Source: Numida meleagris
Taxonomy: Eukaryota > Chordata > Aves > Galliformes > Numididae
Reading direction: 5' to 3'
Assembly: GCF_002078875.1 (NCBI RefSeq)
Contig: NC_034412.1
Span: 84,679,491-84,743,490 of the forward strand
Length of the DNA stretch: 64,000 nucleotides
The notes under the pieces are model-generated. The model saw only the letters and a program-made list of their open reading frames with translations, did not search any database and was not told the origin of the DNA. A program made the position numbers and the translations under genes. Of the stretch, positions 34,491 through 45,972 are shown piece by piece. Positions within the stretch are counted from its first letter, which is position 1. Every line of letters begins with the position of its first letter.

Positions 34491-37400
34491 AAGGAAAAAC
34501 AGATTAGGAATCCTGATAGATCATGGTAACCTATGTCAAGACAGCCTTTCTTACAGAAGCTTTACCCTACTCTCACTTAGAAACATCAATATTCACTCAG
34601 TTTTACCAGTGAACAAAAATTCCCATTTAAACCACTTTTGTGGCATACCTCTGTTTCTCCTGCCAGAAGTCTCTACCACTTCCTTTCCTTCTGCAAACTG
34701 TTAACGCGTTGGATTAATTCTGCCATGTTCAGAAAACAGTGAGTAGTATAATTCCTCATAATTCCCTTCTCCATGCAAGGGTTCAGGGAACTCAGATGAA
34801 CAAGAATTTGTTAAATTACAGGTCATAAATCATGGAAGAAAACTATTTTCTGTGATGCGGAGCAAAAGACAAGTTTGTCACAATGCTTATAGTAGACACT
34901 TTCTGATGCAGTTAATCGCCTGTATGCATTAGCAAACCCTCTGTCCCGTTCAGTCATGTTGCACATGTGCAGAATCAGTCTGCTGGGCTTTTAAAACTAC
35001 TGCTACATTAATTCTCACACTGGCATTCATCTGGAATTGGATTCTAAGTGCTAAAATAAAGCTGTCATTAATTTGTTGTAAACATATTCTCACTCTAGAC
35101 ATTTAATTTACTTGTCTTTGAAAAAAAAGCAGTAATAACAAAATAGTAATACTGCTCTTTCCTTACCACCCATTTTTATAGTGTTTTCAAGTGCTAATCT
35201 CAAGACAGCACTTAAAATAAGCTAACTGTTATTGCCCTCACTTTTTTCACAAGACAATCAATTAAATACAACTTTTATGAGCTGATTACCACTGAATGTA
35301 TTTGAGTTTCTTAAACATGAACATGTACTTAGATACTTCCAGTTAGGAAACTTGTGATATACAATCTAAGGCATAAGTGTGCAAATTTATGATGGCTTTT
35401 CCATAGGGTGAGTACTCAGGAAATACTGGGAAGGAAAGTGAGGTACAATCTCTTCATATCAAATCATTGCACTTACCCTTATTTCCTTTGGCATTGATTT
35501 ACTCTTCATAAGCTGAAAATTAGGACTATTAAGGTCAATACAGCTGCATTGCTATTAAGTCTGGTTTAGACATCAGTTTTAAATGTTTCCAGATCATTAG
35601 CCATGTGGTGGTTGACATTTCAGCATACAATTAAAGGCCAAGTGAAAAAATACTTGTTGCGATATACAATTTCTAGTGATTCAGAGATGCTATAGTGGGT
35701 TTCTAAAATGTTGCACATTATCTTTTCTTTTACTATAAAGAGGAGTATTATTTCTTTATCTTATGCAGACATTACTCTGATTTACTGAGGTATTCTCTAG
35801 AGTCATGATTCATCAAAGTGAAAGCCAAATAAATGCAGCCCTGATGTATATGTAGCAAGACCAGCTTGTGTCACTATAAATCACCTCGCCAGGCACTGGC
35901 ATTATCCCTTTTACCTAGCCTCAGTGGGTCATTTCTACCTCCAGGTAAGCACATGTTTGCAGGTAACATTTTCACTCAGTCTGTTGATTTTGAGTTCTTG
36001 CACAGTGTGATGGCCAGAGTTCACATTGCAGCTTCAGGCTTTCACTGAAGACAATGTGAGCCATGAGAAGAAAAATGGAAAAGAAAAAAAAAGAAGAAAA
36101 AAAAAGCTAAATTAGAAAGATAAAGAATGTTCCTGACTTAGTAGGATAGTACATAAACTGACTGAGCTAGAATTATTACAGGGAGCACAGGATTTGTTTC
36201 ATCATCTTATTACTTACTATTATCTTATTATTCACACCTGAAAATAAAAAAGACAACAGATAAAACTATAGGTACAGACTGTTAAAGTTAGGTAGGGTCA
36301 TAAAAGTTTTAAGCAGTAAATGTATCACATGAGAGAAACGTTTTCTCTTCAGACCGTTTTTCCTTGAAGGCTTTAAAGGAGTTTTGCATAGCTGCAGCAA
36401 GAAGGATAATGAAATTTGGTTTATAGCAAAAGAAACAAACACCTCTTTCAAAAATACAATTTAGGAGAATAACAGAAGTAAGCACTAGGTAGGAACTTCT
36501 TCACTGTACTGCACTAATGATTAAACATCTTAAGGAAATAAGCAAGCATGTGAAAATTGGTGTTTAGATTTGTTTTTAACCTGTGCTTTCTAGCTCAAAT
36601 ATTTATGGGAATTAAGACTTACTATAGTCAAATTTGAAGAGGTAAAATTATTCAGAAACTGGGGAGAAAAAAGGATTATTGACTACAGCAGTACTTCCTC
36701 AGCAACACTGGATATAAGCTGAAATATATCTACTGTTCATCCAACATTGCAACTTCCAAATACAAGGAAAGATAAAATCAGAACTCCTTGATACAGTTCT
36801 GCATGTAATATAAGCCATCATCTCTGTAAGTTTAGCTCTGTGACTTTTAACAAGAAATATACAAAATTTACAAAATCCTATATATCTTTGATCCTGCTAA
36901 TGCTTTAATGTGAGGCTGTAACTGTAGTTAATGTTATAATTATTTATGCGGTTATATATCTTAAATGATTGATAAGGTTAACAAAGTTTATTAGAAGGCT
37001 AACAAAGTTTAATCTCACTCAAGCACAGAGTGCATGTTCTTATGAAGCAAAAAACTGTTTACAGACTTTGTGAGTGAGCCTAAAATAATTATGAATATCA
37101 TTAATCAGTGCCAACTGAAGAAATTGTGCTTAAATTGCATGCAACCATTAGCTCTTGGCTTAAAACAAAATATGCTTTCTTTGTTTTTCTCACAATTTCT
37201 TTTCAATTTCTGTTCTTTTAAATCACAAGTCCCTTTATATTATTTTATTATTTCAGGCAAAGACAGTGGTATTTGTCATACAGTTTCCTAAGAAGGACAT
37301 CTGTGCATGGTTATTTCATCAGTTTCAAGATTAAATCTGGTGTTTCATATTTGTATGATTATTCCTACTACCTCCATTGGACATAATGGTAATAGTTTGC

Positions 37401-37558
37401 AGGTCTGTAATAATTTGCAACTATTGTATACAATTCCTGTTCTTTTTTTTTCCACAGTCCACAGAATTCAGAATATGATTTTAGGCAAAGAGATTAAGAT
37501 GTCTTTTACGACAAAAGCATTTCTTGCTTCAAAACAGCAAGAGTAATTGTGGGTATAG

Positions 37559-37990
37559 GACAGATGTCTCAAGTGGCTGGACTGAAGTGGAATATTGGAG
37601 TTCTTATCTTAAACATAAGCACGAGGCTTGAGACACCGCTCTGCCAAGAAGCTTTCCTCATCACCTGCTTCAAATGAGTCTAAAAGTAAGAAAGCTAATG
37701 AGCATGCCAGTAAAATAGAACCGTAACATCGGGATAGCCAAACTCCCACCCCTAGCCTTACTTTTGCTGCCTGTATTAACTCCTATCTATAGGAATAGCC
37801 ATAAAAAGAGGGACTAACAGATATTGAGTTCCTGATTGTGTAAATAACTCTATGGTAAAGCTGTAGCTGGTGTACTCTATGGTAAAGCTATAGCTGTAGC
37901 CTAAAGGCTCATGGAGAGACAGCTTTGCAGAACATAAGGATCTGAAATTCCTTAAGAGGGCCAATAAATCTGAGTGAGAATTCTTTTTTT
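37559..37990 (+). other. Possible LTR-like segment (weak)
   Basis: The segment is richer in GC than its neighbours, begins TGTGGGTATAGG at about 37552, has ATAAAAAG near 37801 that could be a TATA box, and CAATAAATC at about 37961 as a possible poly(A) signal. This layout would suit an old LTR on the plus strand. I could not find a convincing CA end or a target duplication, and there is no related copy in the window. It is therefore a suggestion only. Confidence 0.2.
37847..37896. repeat. 27 bp tandem duplication (two units)
   Basis: Two consecutive units begin ACTCTATGGTAAAGCT(G/A)TAGCTG. The second is one substitution away from the first over the 23 bases that can be compared. This is a replication-slippage type duplication inside the possible LTR-like segment. 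Confidence 0.85.
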
Positions 37991-40900
37991 TGTCCTGTTA
38001 AGGTGTGGAAACATCAGTCTCAGCAGGCATCTCTGGGTAGAATCTGTGCTGTCAGTATTATGGAATTTTCAAGCAGATGTCAGCTATAGACCTTTTAGAG
38101 AATTTAGGTTCAGGGATGGCTAAACTGTAAATTTCAGACAAATGTAGGAGAGAGACAAGTACCAGGCACGCAACTCAGCAGAGAGGGTACCAGTTCTTAG
38201 CTTGTAAAGAAGGAATGAAGGCCCCTAGGATTTTGGTTTTGTAAAACTGAGACTACTGTGCTGTTCGACAGATACAACTTTAAAACAGGAGTTTTATGAA
38301 ATTGTTAATCTCTTACCTTTTTATCACTTTTAAGCACTCAATCCCTCTTGTAGATCTGGTATAAAATGTTCCTAAAATAATTAGCTCCCTGACACAAATT
38401 TCTAACCAATTACATGGCATCATTGTTATGTGGTAATCCACCAAATACAGTAGTTCACATGCTCCTCCAGTTTTATTACAGGAGCTTCAGCTGAAAATAA
38501 TCTATCAAACTGAACAGATAATGAGAGGAAATTTCTCTCTCTCAGAGAAAGGTCATCCTTTCTTCTGATAGTAATTCACATGATGTGCTTAATCCCGTAT
38601 GACCATCTTGAGAAGAAACAGAGAATAATAATAAGGAATGCATTCAGTTACATATAGTATCCAAAAAAACTCCTTCAGATAAAATATCCATGAATGCTTG
38701 TAGTTATCCCACGTCTGTTCACTTCTTTTGAAGTACTTAACTGTGGAGTAATGATCAAGTAAGTACACACTGGGATTCTACTACCACATGTCTTATATCC
38801 TCCTTTCTGCTAAAGATAGTCCTATGTGTGAGTACATAATGTAATTCTTATATAAGCATTTTCTTAAACTATGTCCATTAATATTTGTACATTTCTTAAG
38901 AACAAGGTTTATTAGTAACCCTTCTAGAAGAGCAACAGTCTTCTTAACAAAAAGTTGTAATAAAATTACTGAGGTTGTATTGCTTTTCCCTTGAAATCTG
39001 TATTACTAACACGTTGAACTTACTTTCCTTTTGGCAGTTGTCAAATGCCAGTTGTTAATACAAGTCAAGACATTAGAATGAGATTTTTGCTTACATATAG
39101 TAACTAGTGGCAAAAGTGAAAATGATACTTACACTAGTTTTTCTATTAGATAACCATAACTTTATGGAATCATAGAATTTTATCATATATCACATAAATA
39201 AAGACATTCATAGGAAAACATAACGGGTATCTGTCATGATGTCAAAAAAGGAATGCTTAAGAAAAGTATACAAATTCAAGAATATTGTCCAGAGTACTTC
39301 GTATATAGTCTCTTAAAATAGTTTCCAAACATAAAATCCTCACTTAGAATTTACTGTTAAGGAAAATACCAGTTTGTGTTGTTTTTTGGGGTTTTGGGGG
39401 AATGGGTTTGAGAGTAAATTAATTACCCTAGATGGTAATTATTTTTACTGGGGCCAAGACCCAGCTGACTGATATTAGCAAACCTGATTGACTCTGATGA
39501 GGTCTGATGAGCCTTAGAACTCACTTATTCTTTTTTAAAGTAGATTAACTGTTCCCAGTGATATGGAAAAATATTTTCTTCCTTAGTCTTACTCGAGTAA
39601 AGGAGGCTGCATACTTTCACTACTTCACAGCTCAAATGTTCCAACTCAGCTTCCTAGAATCTGTTCTCTTCAGACTAAATACTTTGCGTTATATACTTTG
39701 ATGTAGTTTTTGATATACTTTTGTAAGTCAGAAATCTCATTTTCAAATGGAAATTCTCATGAACTTTTACACTTCTTCAAATTCACTACAAAATTCTACT
39801 TAAAAGTTATAAACATTGTATTAATTGAAATGGATTTGTTGTAGTGTTACACACCTCTGAGACCACTGTAGAGACAGAAAAAACTAACACACCAGCAGTT
39901 GGAGTAAATACTTAGAATATATCAGCATACAGGAAAAAAAATCAATATTTTTATTGAAAGTAGAATCAAAGATAATAAATGATGAATCACATGGAAGCCC
40001 ATATTCTTACGAGTGTCATATCAGCCTAGCAGGTATTCGTTTTGGATAAGTAATCTTTATATCACAGAATAAAAATTATATAAAGGAGTTGCAAATATTT
40101 TCTTATGGAAATGAGAATATTCAGGGTTAAAATAGAGGCAAGCAATTTCTTTTCATCACTGAGTGAGAAGATCAGCAAAAAATCACATGTAGCATCTTTC
40201 TGCATCTCTGTGGGAATTCTGCTTCTTGTGATCTGCTGCTGCCAGATTTAATGTGCTGAATTTATTACACACAAAGTTGTCTGACTCACATGTGCTTTTT
40301 ATTTCCTCAGTAGAGATACTGCTTTGTGTTGCTGTTCAACAGCACAGAACAGTTAACTTGAGTTTATTTTTAGCACTATACCTTACAACACAAAAAATAT
40401 AGGCATGAGCTATTTAATGTATTACATACATTAAATACAACAAATAACTGTTGGTAATATCTATACATTATTTCTAAAACAGTCTCTGAGTTCTTCTCTA
40501 GGTTCCTCCTGGACCATTCAAGATCATCAGGTAGAATTTGTTGGCTAGCATGGCAGATATCAAGGACTATCATGGATCTGGCATAAACATTATTACGCCT
40601 ACTAGCCCCTAGGGAGGTCACAGCTGATGAGCCTTTCCTAGTCAGGGAGAGCTGTCAGGCAAGTAACAGAGGGGACGGATTTTCCTTCTTGTAACTGACT
40701 GATCCTCCTTGTTGCTGAATTACTTTCTGCTAATGCTCTGCTTTGTTTGTTTGTTTGTGTTTTATCTTTGTATATTTCTTTGTTTTGCTTTGTTATTCCC
40801 TTGGGGATTCTACTTTTTCATATCAGTATTTTTCCTCTTGTATCCTTGAGATGTTGGCTACTGACATCTCAGCTACTGCACCTCTCTTTGTGTTTCTGCT

Positions 40901-41069
40901 CTTCTTATCTTGCACAGATTTTGCCCACATACTTCCCTCTTTCTTAATAACATTTTTCTCAGTAAAAGCGAGTCAGTTGCAGAGCAAAACCAGGCCTGGA
41001 TTACACTCTGCTGAACCCTTGGGCTGTGTGTTACAAGAACGGTGTTCACAGCTAACAGATTTACTCAGT
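37991..41069. other. Unassigned AT-rich DNA
   Basis: I see no gene. A GAATCATAGAATTTTAT stretch at about 39168 looks like a single CR1 octamer, but nothing CR1-like adjoins it. A (TTTG)n-rich tract lies at about 40742-40795; frames through it (up to 122 codons) are Phe- and Cys-rich artefacts. Confidence 0.55.
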
Positions 41070-41145
41070 GTTACGGGTGAACCTAGATTATACTGTGGCA
41101 ATTCCTGCTGAGCTCAATGCCTTATCTGCTAGGCCACATTGCTTG
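41070..41145 (-). repeat. tRNA-Arg-like relic, possible old SINE head
   Basis: On the minus strand, 41137-41115 reads GTGGCCTA, three other bases, then GATAAGGCATTG. This resembles the D-arm region of vertebrate tRNA-Arg and contains a perfect Pol III A box (TGGCCTAGCAG, complement of 41126-41136). Further 3', the complement of 41075-41083 gives GGTTCACCC, a damaged B box. The anticodon loop is shortened and about 13 extra bases sit before the B box, so it cannot be a working tRNA. It may be a tRNA pseudogene or the head of an ancient tRNA-derived SINE. The tRNA comparison is from memory. Confidence 0.4.
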
Positions 41146-41581
41146 CCTTCAGTAACAGCACTTAGTAGTGCTGCCCAAACCACCATGTTAAAGAACAACA
41201 GATTTTCAACATTTACAGATGCTGCAATTGAATTAGTGATACCACCTGATTCGCCAGCCTTTCTATATATAATTTTTTGTATAATTATTTGTGTAATTTA
41301 TAATTATACAACCACCTACTCCTTTCTATTAAATAGGAGTGCTGCATTATTCAGCTCTCATTTAGGAAAGAACTATTCGATAGTCTGTTGCCTTCCACTG
41401 CATTTCAGTCCCTTATTTGTTGCATGTTATTAAAGGCAATTATTAATTATAGCATTCCGTATGAAGTTCATCACTGCAGATGACTACAAGGTTTAGCCAC
41501 AAGTTTGGAACCTGACTTCCAGACTAGAAGATATTTACATATCTTTACATATTATACATTCAATATATCATTACATACGTT
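41146..41581. other. Unassigned AT-rich DNA with a 10 bp inverted repeat
   Basis: GTATAATTAT (41279-41288) and ATAATTATAC (41300-41309) form a perfect 10 bp stem with an 11-base loop, in very AT-rich DNA where chance is likely. I see no gene. Confidence 0.6.
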
Positions 41582-41742
41582 TCATAGGATTGTTAAGATT
41601 GGAAAAGACCACTAAGATCACCTAGTCTGACCACCAACACATTCCCCACCATGCCCACTAAATCATGTCCCTCAGTGCCACATCTACACATTTCTTGAAC
41701 ACCTTCAGGGACAGTGACTCCACCATTTCCCCAGGCAGCCTA
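41582..41742 (-). mobile_element. CR1 3'-end fragment
   Basis: About 160 bp of CR1 3' end on the minus strand. The plus strand shows a decayed octamer (TCATAGGATTG), then AAGATTGGAAAAGACCACTA, AATCATGTCCCTCAGTGCCA and TTTCTTGAACACCTTCAGGG, which complement the 3' UTR and last RT codons. It is related to the 22.27 kb fragment and similarly diverged. The 5' truncation is near 41742. Confidence 0.9.
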
Positions 41743-43173
41743 CCATTAAAGTATGAAGCTCTAGGACAAACCTTCAATTTTATCCTGGTTTATTCTTGTC
41801 CTAATAGCAGCTGATAGTCCAGTGTTAACAATGTACTACCCCTTTTGCCTTCTGTTATTGACTATCATGAAATATGAAGACAGTCAGAGTCTCAAGTCCA
41901 TAGGAGGTAATTTAAAATGAGAAGGCTATATAAATTGGGCCTGCAGCAGTGATGTCAAGTACGGATTTAACTGTTGCGCACACTGCCGTCTGTAGGAATT
42001 CTCGGTCTCCCTCTGTATCTGTCCAAAATTTATGGGGAAGGAAAGATATTTTGAAAAATATCAATGGAAATATATCTGCAAACAATTTAATTCTGATCAT
42101 AAAAATCACAGATCTTTAGGTAACTCATGCAGTTTCCATGACTGACTTCCACTTGAGACACCTGGTCAGAACTTAAGGTCTGTTTTTAGACCCTGAATAC
42201 ATCTTTACAGCTAGGTCAAGTCTCAGACTTTGAAAGATGAAGTACTGAATATATATTTTATATAGGTAAGGCAGGTTTACCAAGCAGACAATAACTTATT
42301 CTTCTCTAAGAATAAGGCCTTTGTTGTGTAGATCACTGATACAATGTAAGTATAGGTCCAAAGAGAAAATCTTGTGTCTGAATGAACAAAGTGAAACGAT
42401 GTTGTCTAAATCGATCTCAGATGTAACTACAGCTCAAGTTGCTGTCCATCAGTGCTCATTTGCTAGTGACCTTTTCTGTCTTTAAGATTTATATAAATAA
42501 GACACTCCCACCTATACTTCTGAATTCTGGATAAAAGGAACCAAAACTGTCATTTTCTGATAAGATAGGAGTGAATGTTTATCAATCACCTCAAGAAAAG
42601 TTTGGTTTTGCTTTACACCTTGGGTGAAAATAAGGTATTTCCTTGAATAGAAGTTCTATTCTCTATGTGATCAACACATAAATTGCCTAGCAGTCTTGAC
42701 TAGTATTTTTGCTTTATGTTTTTTAAGTTGTTTAGTGTTTCCAAAATCCTTAGTCTTATCCCTGTCAACCTATAAAAACCATATTTATAATGCAGTAACT
42801 ATATCCATGGAGTAACTATATCCATAGAAACCCAAGAACGAATATTGTTATAGCAAAATAACTGACTTGTATATTTTATTTTCTCTCTCATATGTAATGA
42901 ACTATAGAGATATAAATAAACCCTCAGAACAGAGGGATATACTGTTTCAGTAGGAAATCAAATCCTCCGCTAGGTCACAATCTCATTAGGCCTGACTTTC
43001 CTGTTTAAAGCAGTTTCCTTTCTGATTTATTTGAGAATTTAGAAAGCAAGATTTTGAGAGTACAGACTCTCTTTGGCTCTTCTTACTACTCACCTCTTTC
43101 ACAGACGAGTTGGTTCCAATAAAAGATATATAATTTGGGGATGTATTAATTAATAGTGAGAGGTTGCACTTTC
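41743..43173. other. Unassigned AT-rich DNA
   Basis: I see no gene. A two-unit 17 bp tandem repeat at 42794-42827 is listed separately. Confidence 0.6.
42794..42827. repeat. 17 bp tandem duplication (two units)
   Basis: AGTAACTATATCCATGG is followed directly by AGTAACTATATCCATAG, one substitution apart. A recent local duplication. Confidence 0.9.
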
Positions 43174-44187
43174 ATAGAATCGTAGAATTAGCTAGGTTGG
43201 AAAAGACCTACAAGATCATCCATCCAACCATCCACCTACCAGCAATAACCCCACTAAACCATGTCTCTCAACACAACATCTAAACGTTTCTTGAACACCT
43301 CCAGGGACGGTGACTCAACCACCTCCCTGGGCAGCCTGTTCCAGCGCCTGACCACTCTTTCAGAAAAGTAGTATTTCCTAATGTCCATCCTGAATCTCCC
43401 CTGGTGCAACTTGAGGCCATTCCCCCTCGTCCTGTCACTAGTTACAAGAGAGAAGAGGCCGACCCCCAGCTCACTACAACCTCCCTTCAAGTAGTTATAG
43501 AGAGCGATGAGGTCTCCCCTGAGCTTCCTCCTCCAGATTGAACAATCCCAGCTCCCTCAGCCGCTCCTCATAAGGCCTGTGCTCCAGACCCCTCACCAGC
43601 TTCGTCGCCCTCCTCTGAACACGCTCCAGGGCCTCAATGTCTTTCTTGCAGTGAGGGGCCCAAAAACGACACAGGACTCGAGGTGCAGCCTCACCAGTGC
43701 TGAGTACAGAGGGAGAATGACTTCCCTACTCCTACTGGCTAGCAACACTATTTCTGATACAAGCCCGGATGCCATTGGCCTTCTTGGCCACCTGGGCACA
43801 CTGCTGGCTCATGCTCAGCTGAGCATCGACCAACACCCCCAGGTCTGTTTCCTCTACACAGTCTTCCAGCCACTCTGCCCCAAGCCTGTAGCATTGCCTG
43901 GGGTTGTTGCGGCCAAAGTGCAGGACCCGGCACTTGGTCTTGTTGAACCTCATCCCACTGGCTTCAACCCAGAGATCCAGCCTGTCCAGATCTCTCTGTA
44001 GGGCCTTCCTACCCCCAGGCAGATCGACACTTCCTGCCAGCTTGGTGTCATCTGCAAACTTACTGAGGGTGCTCTTGATGCCCTCATCCAGGTCATCAAT
44101 AAAGGTACTGAAGAGGACAAGTCCCAGCACCGATCCCTGGGGCCCACCACTCATGACTGGTTGCCAGCTGGATTTAACTCCATTCAT
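43174..44187 (-). mobile_element. CR1 LINE, young subfamily, minus strand
   Basis: About 1.0 kb of CR1 with a complete 3' end (complement of ATTCTACGATTCTATGA at 43174-43190) and a 5' truncation at about 44187, inside the RT domain. It is the same subfamily as the 2.9-4.6 kb copy, in inverted orientation 39 kb away, and closely similar throughout. The two share a one-base shift in the T5 run (here 43662-43666 as A5 on the plus strand), so this lesion probably predates both copies. Confidence 0.95.
43254..44187 (-). pseudogene. CR1 reverse transcriptase, C-terminal part, broken
   Basis: From 44187 downward one frame stays open for 151 codons and covers the RT palm end: [17 protein letters not shown] (the Val of SGVPQG is Gly here), FADDTKL (the catalytic Asp-Asp intact), [29 protein letters not shown] and [12 protein letters not shown]. 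It then shifts frame near [15 protein letters not shown], shifts again at the A5/T5 run, and once more by a 2 bp loss near FNLEEE (about 43520). The last 78 codons to the natural stop at 43254 are open. Motifs N-terminal of SGVPQG are cut off by the 5' truncation, so no active enzyme is possible even though the FADD box is preserved. Confidence 0.9.
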
Positions 44188-45431
44188 GTGTGCATTTCAC
44201 CTCCATTCATTTCCATGCACATACTAACACTTCAATTTAAAGACTACGGAGTTTTCACACTCACAACTTATTTTGCTTGTTGTTTTCCAGCAGAAGCAAT
44301 ATAGGCCAGATTCTTCACATTTTTCTTGAAAAAATCTTCCTATAGTTGCAAATAACTTAAAAATAAGTGTGTCCAATGCTTTCTTGAAGTAAGAATTATT
44401 TTTTTCCCTCTCATGCAGCTCAATTCAGTATCATTCACCTGCTGTACTGCCTGCATGAGGTATTATCTGATACAAGGTCCTGATTTTTTAATAAGAATTT
44501 TGCATTTTGGCTGTCAGTGAGACTGTCTTAGATAATTTATGAACTCCTTTGCTCACAAATTAAACTGATTCTGTTCTGGAGAAATCCATGAACTATTCTT
44601 TCATATGTGACAGAGTGATGTATGTTTTCTGTGATGAAGTGGTACTTTCATGAACCTTCATCTTTCTGTACATATTAAGCATGGATACTCTTCACCTTGT
44701 TGAAAAGGATCTCAGATTATTAACAATTATACTGACTAATTTAACAATAAAGACCAATTAGCTGGCTGAAATGTTCAGATGGGTCGGTAGTAAAACAGGC
44801 ATTGAAGCAAGGAGTTATCTACTGTCAATATAAATAATTTCTCTTTTTTAATAAGACAACAAAAAGAATATCAGCTGTCCATTGCCTATAGTTTGTTTAC
44901 TGTTTCAGGCTCAGTTTTCTATGGAGCAGATGAAATAATTTTTGCTGGAATGCATATCAGCACAATTTAGCAGGAATAAGCAGGTGAGGAAAGTGGAAAG
45001 CACAGGTTTGATTTATTGAAGACAATCTTTGCAGTGGCCTGAAAGAGGCTGATAATAAAAAATTATTTTGATGTAGCAGTCCAGAAAAAGGAGAAATACA
45101 AATAAACCCCATAACAAAACTAAACACAGAAATGATAATGATAAACTACAGATATTCCAGGCATTAGCATTGGTTAGGTATGAGATTTCTTACAGCTGGT
45201 TTTACTTTGCTTTACCCTAATAGGTTAGGCATTCAGCACATTTGAAGAGTTTACCAACAACAGTGCTGGGTATGTTACTGTTTGTCTCGAAAGCAATTCT
45301 CTACTTAAAAGATGGCTTGTGATTTGTTCTTCTCCTGAGCTGTCCGCAGTTCTACTGATCTAATAAACCTGTGCTCCTTTATAGAGCCCCATCAGTGTGG
45401 AACTAGCCCAGAGCTGCTACCTAACTTTAAT
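44188..45431. other. Unassigned DNA
   Basis: I see no gene. Near 45360-45420, AATAAACCTGTGCTCC followed by a GC-richer stretch looks a little like the end of an old LTR, but I cannot find ends or a duplication, so it is not called. Confidence 0.5.
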
Positions 45432-45437
45432 AAGTTC

Positions 45438-45966
45438 TGTCATGGTTTTATGATTTTCGGTTATTGGTACTCCACATCATAACATCATGTAATGAATGTA
45501 CCTGGTTCTCAGAAGAGAAGGACTACTACATTCCCCACGGTACTTTGCTCCTCTGTTACCATTTTCCAGCCGGAGGGAAAAGATAAAAGCTCACAGTATA
45601 AAAACTTGCAGATCACGAGACCTCGTCCCTTTTTCCCACCGTCTCTCATCTTGGCAGCACCTCGCTCTCCAGCCGTCTTATCGTCGGTAGTAGAGTAAGG
45701 CCTACCTTGATTTTGGGACATTCTCTCTCTCTGTATTGGATTTATCAGCTTAAATTGTAATTATATTGTATTATAGTGTATTGTTTTGCATTCCGATATT
45801 TTATTTAGTAAATTAGTTTGTTTCTCCTCAGATTGTTGCCGCTGTTCTTTGCTCTCAGGGCCATCTCCCTATGCTTTTCCCCTTTCCCTTTTCCCGGGAC
45901 GTGGGCCCTTGGGTCCCCTGTCCCCTTCGTCACGGAATCGGGCCTAACACCCGTAAACCGTTGACA
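45438..45966 (+). mobile_element. Solo LTR 'B' of the same endogenous retrovirus family
   Basis: A 529 bp LTR starting TGTCATGG and ending CCGTTGACA. It is flanked by the 6 bp direct repeat AAGTTC at 45432-45437 and 45967-45972. It is a sister of LTR A, with roughly 25-30 differences by eye over the length, many concentrated in the last 130 bp and many of transition type. Different flanking duplications show these are two separate insertions and not one duplicated segment. No internal retroviral sequence remains. Orientation is the same as LTR A. The target duplication here is 6 bp against 5 bp for LTR A. Confidence 0.92.
45597..45603 (+). promoter_or_regulatory. TATA box of solo LTR B
   Basis: TATAAAA sits at the position matching the box in LTR A and is followed by the same conserved stretch (ACTTGCAGATCACGAGACC). 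Conservation of the core promoter between copies is expected from common descent and does not prove activity. Confidence 0.65.
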
Positions 45967-45972
45967 AAGTTC

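Larger units (their letters stand above)
28947..37558. other. Unassigned AT-rich DNA with simple repeats
   Basis: 8.6 kb without a recognisable gene or dispersed element. The low-complexity tracts inside it are listed separately. The longest open frame (34216-34704, 162 codons) runs through a T20 tract that it reads as poly-Phe and has no domain, so I do not call it. Confidence 0.55.

Noticed and set aside
34216..34704. 162-codon open frame (+)
   Set aside because: It runs through a T20 tract as poly-Phe, has no domain, and neighbouring frames are equally open only because of composition.
40743..41433. Two overlapping frames of about 120 codons (+)
   Set aside because: Rich in Phe, Cys and Leu from (TTTG)n sequence; different frames of the same DNA; the overlap with the tRNA-like relic argues against coding.
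45340..45431. AATAAACCTGTGCTCC segment next to LTR B as a second LTR end
   Set aside because: No TG/CA ends or target duplication could be placed, and LTR B has its own complete boundaries.
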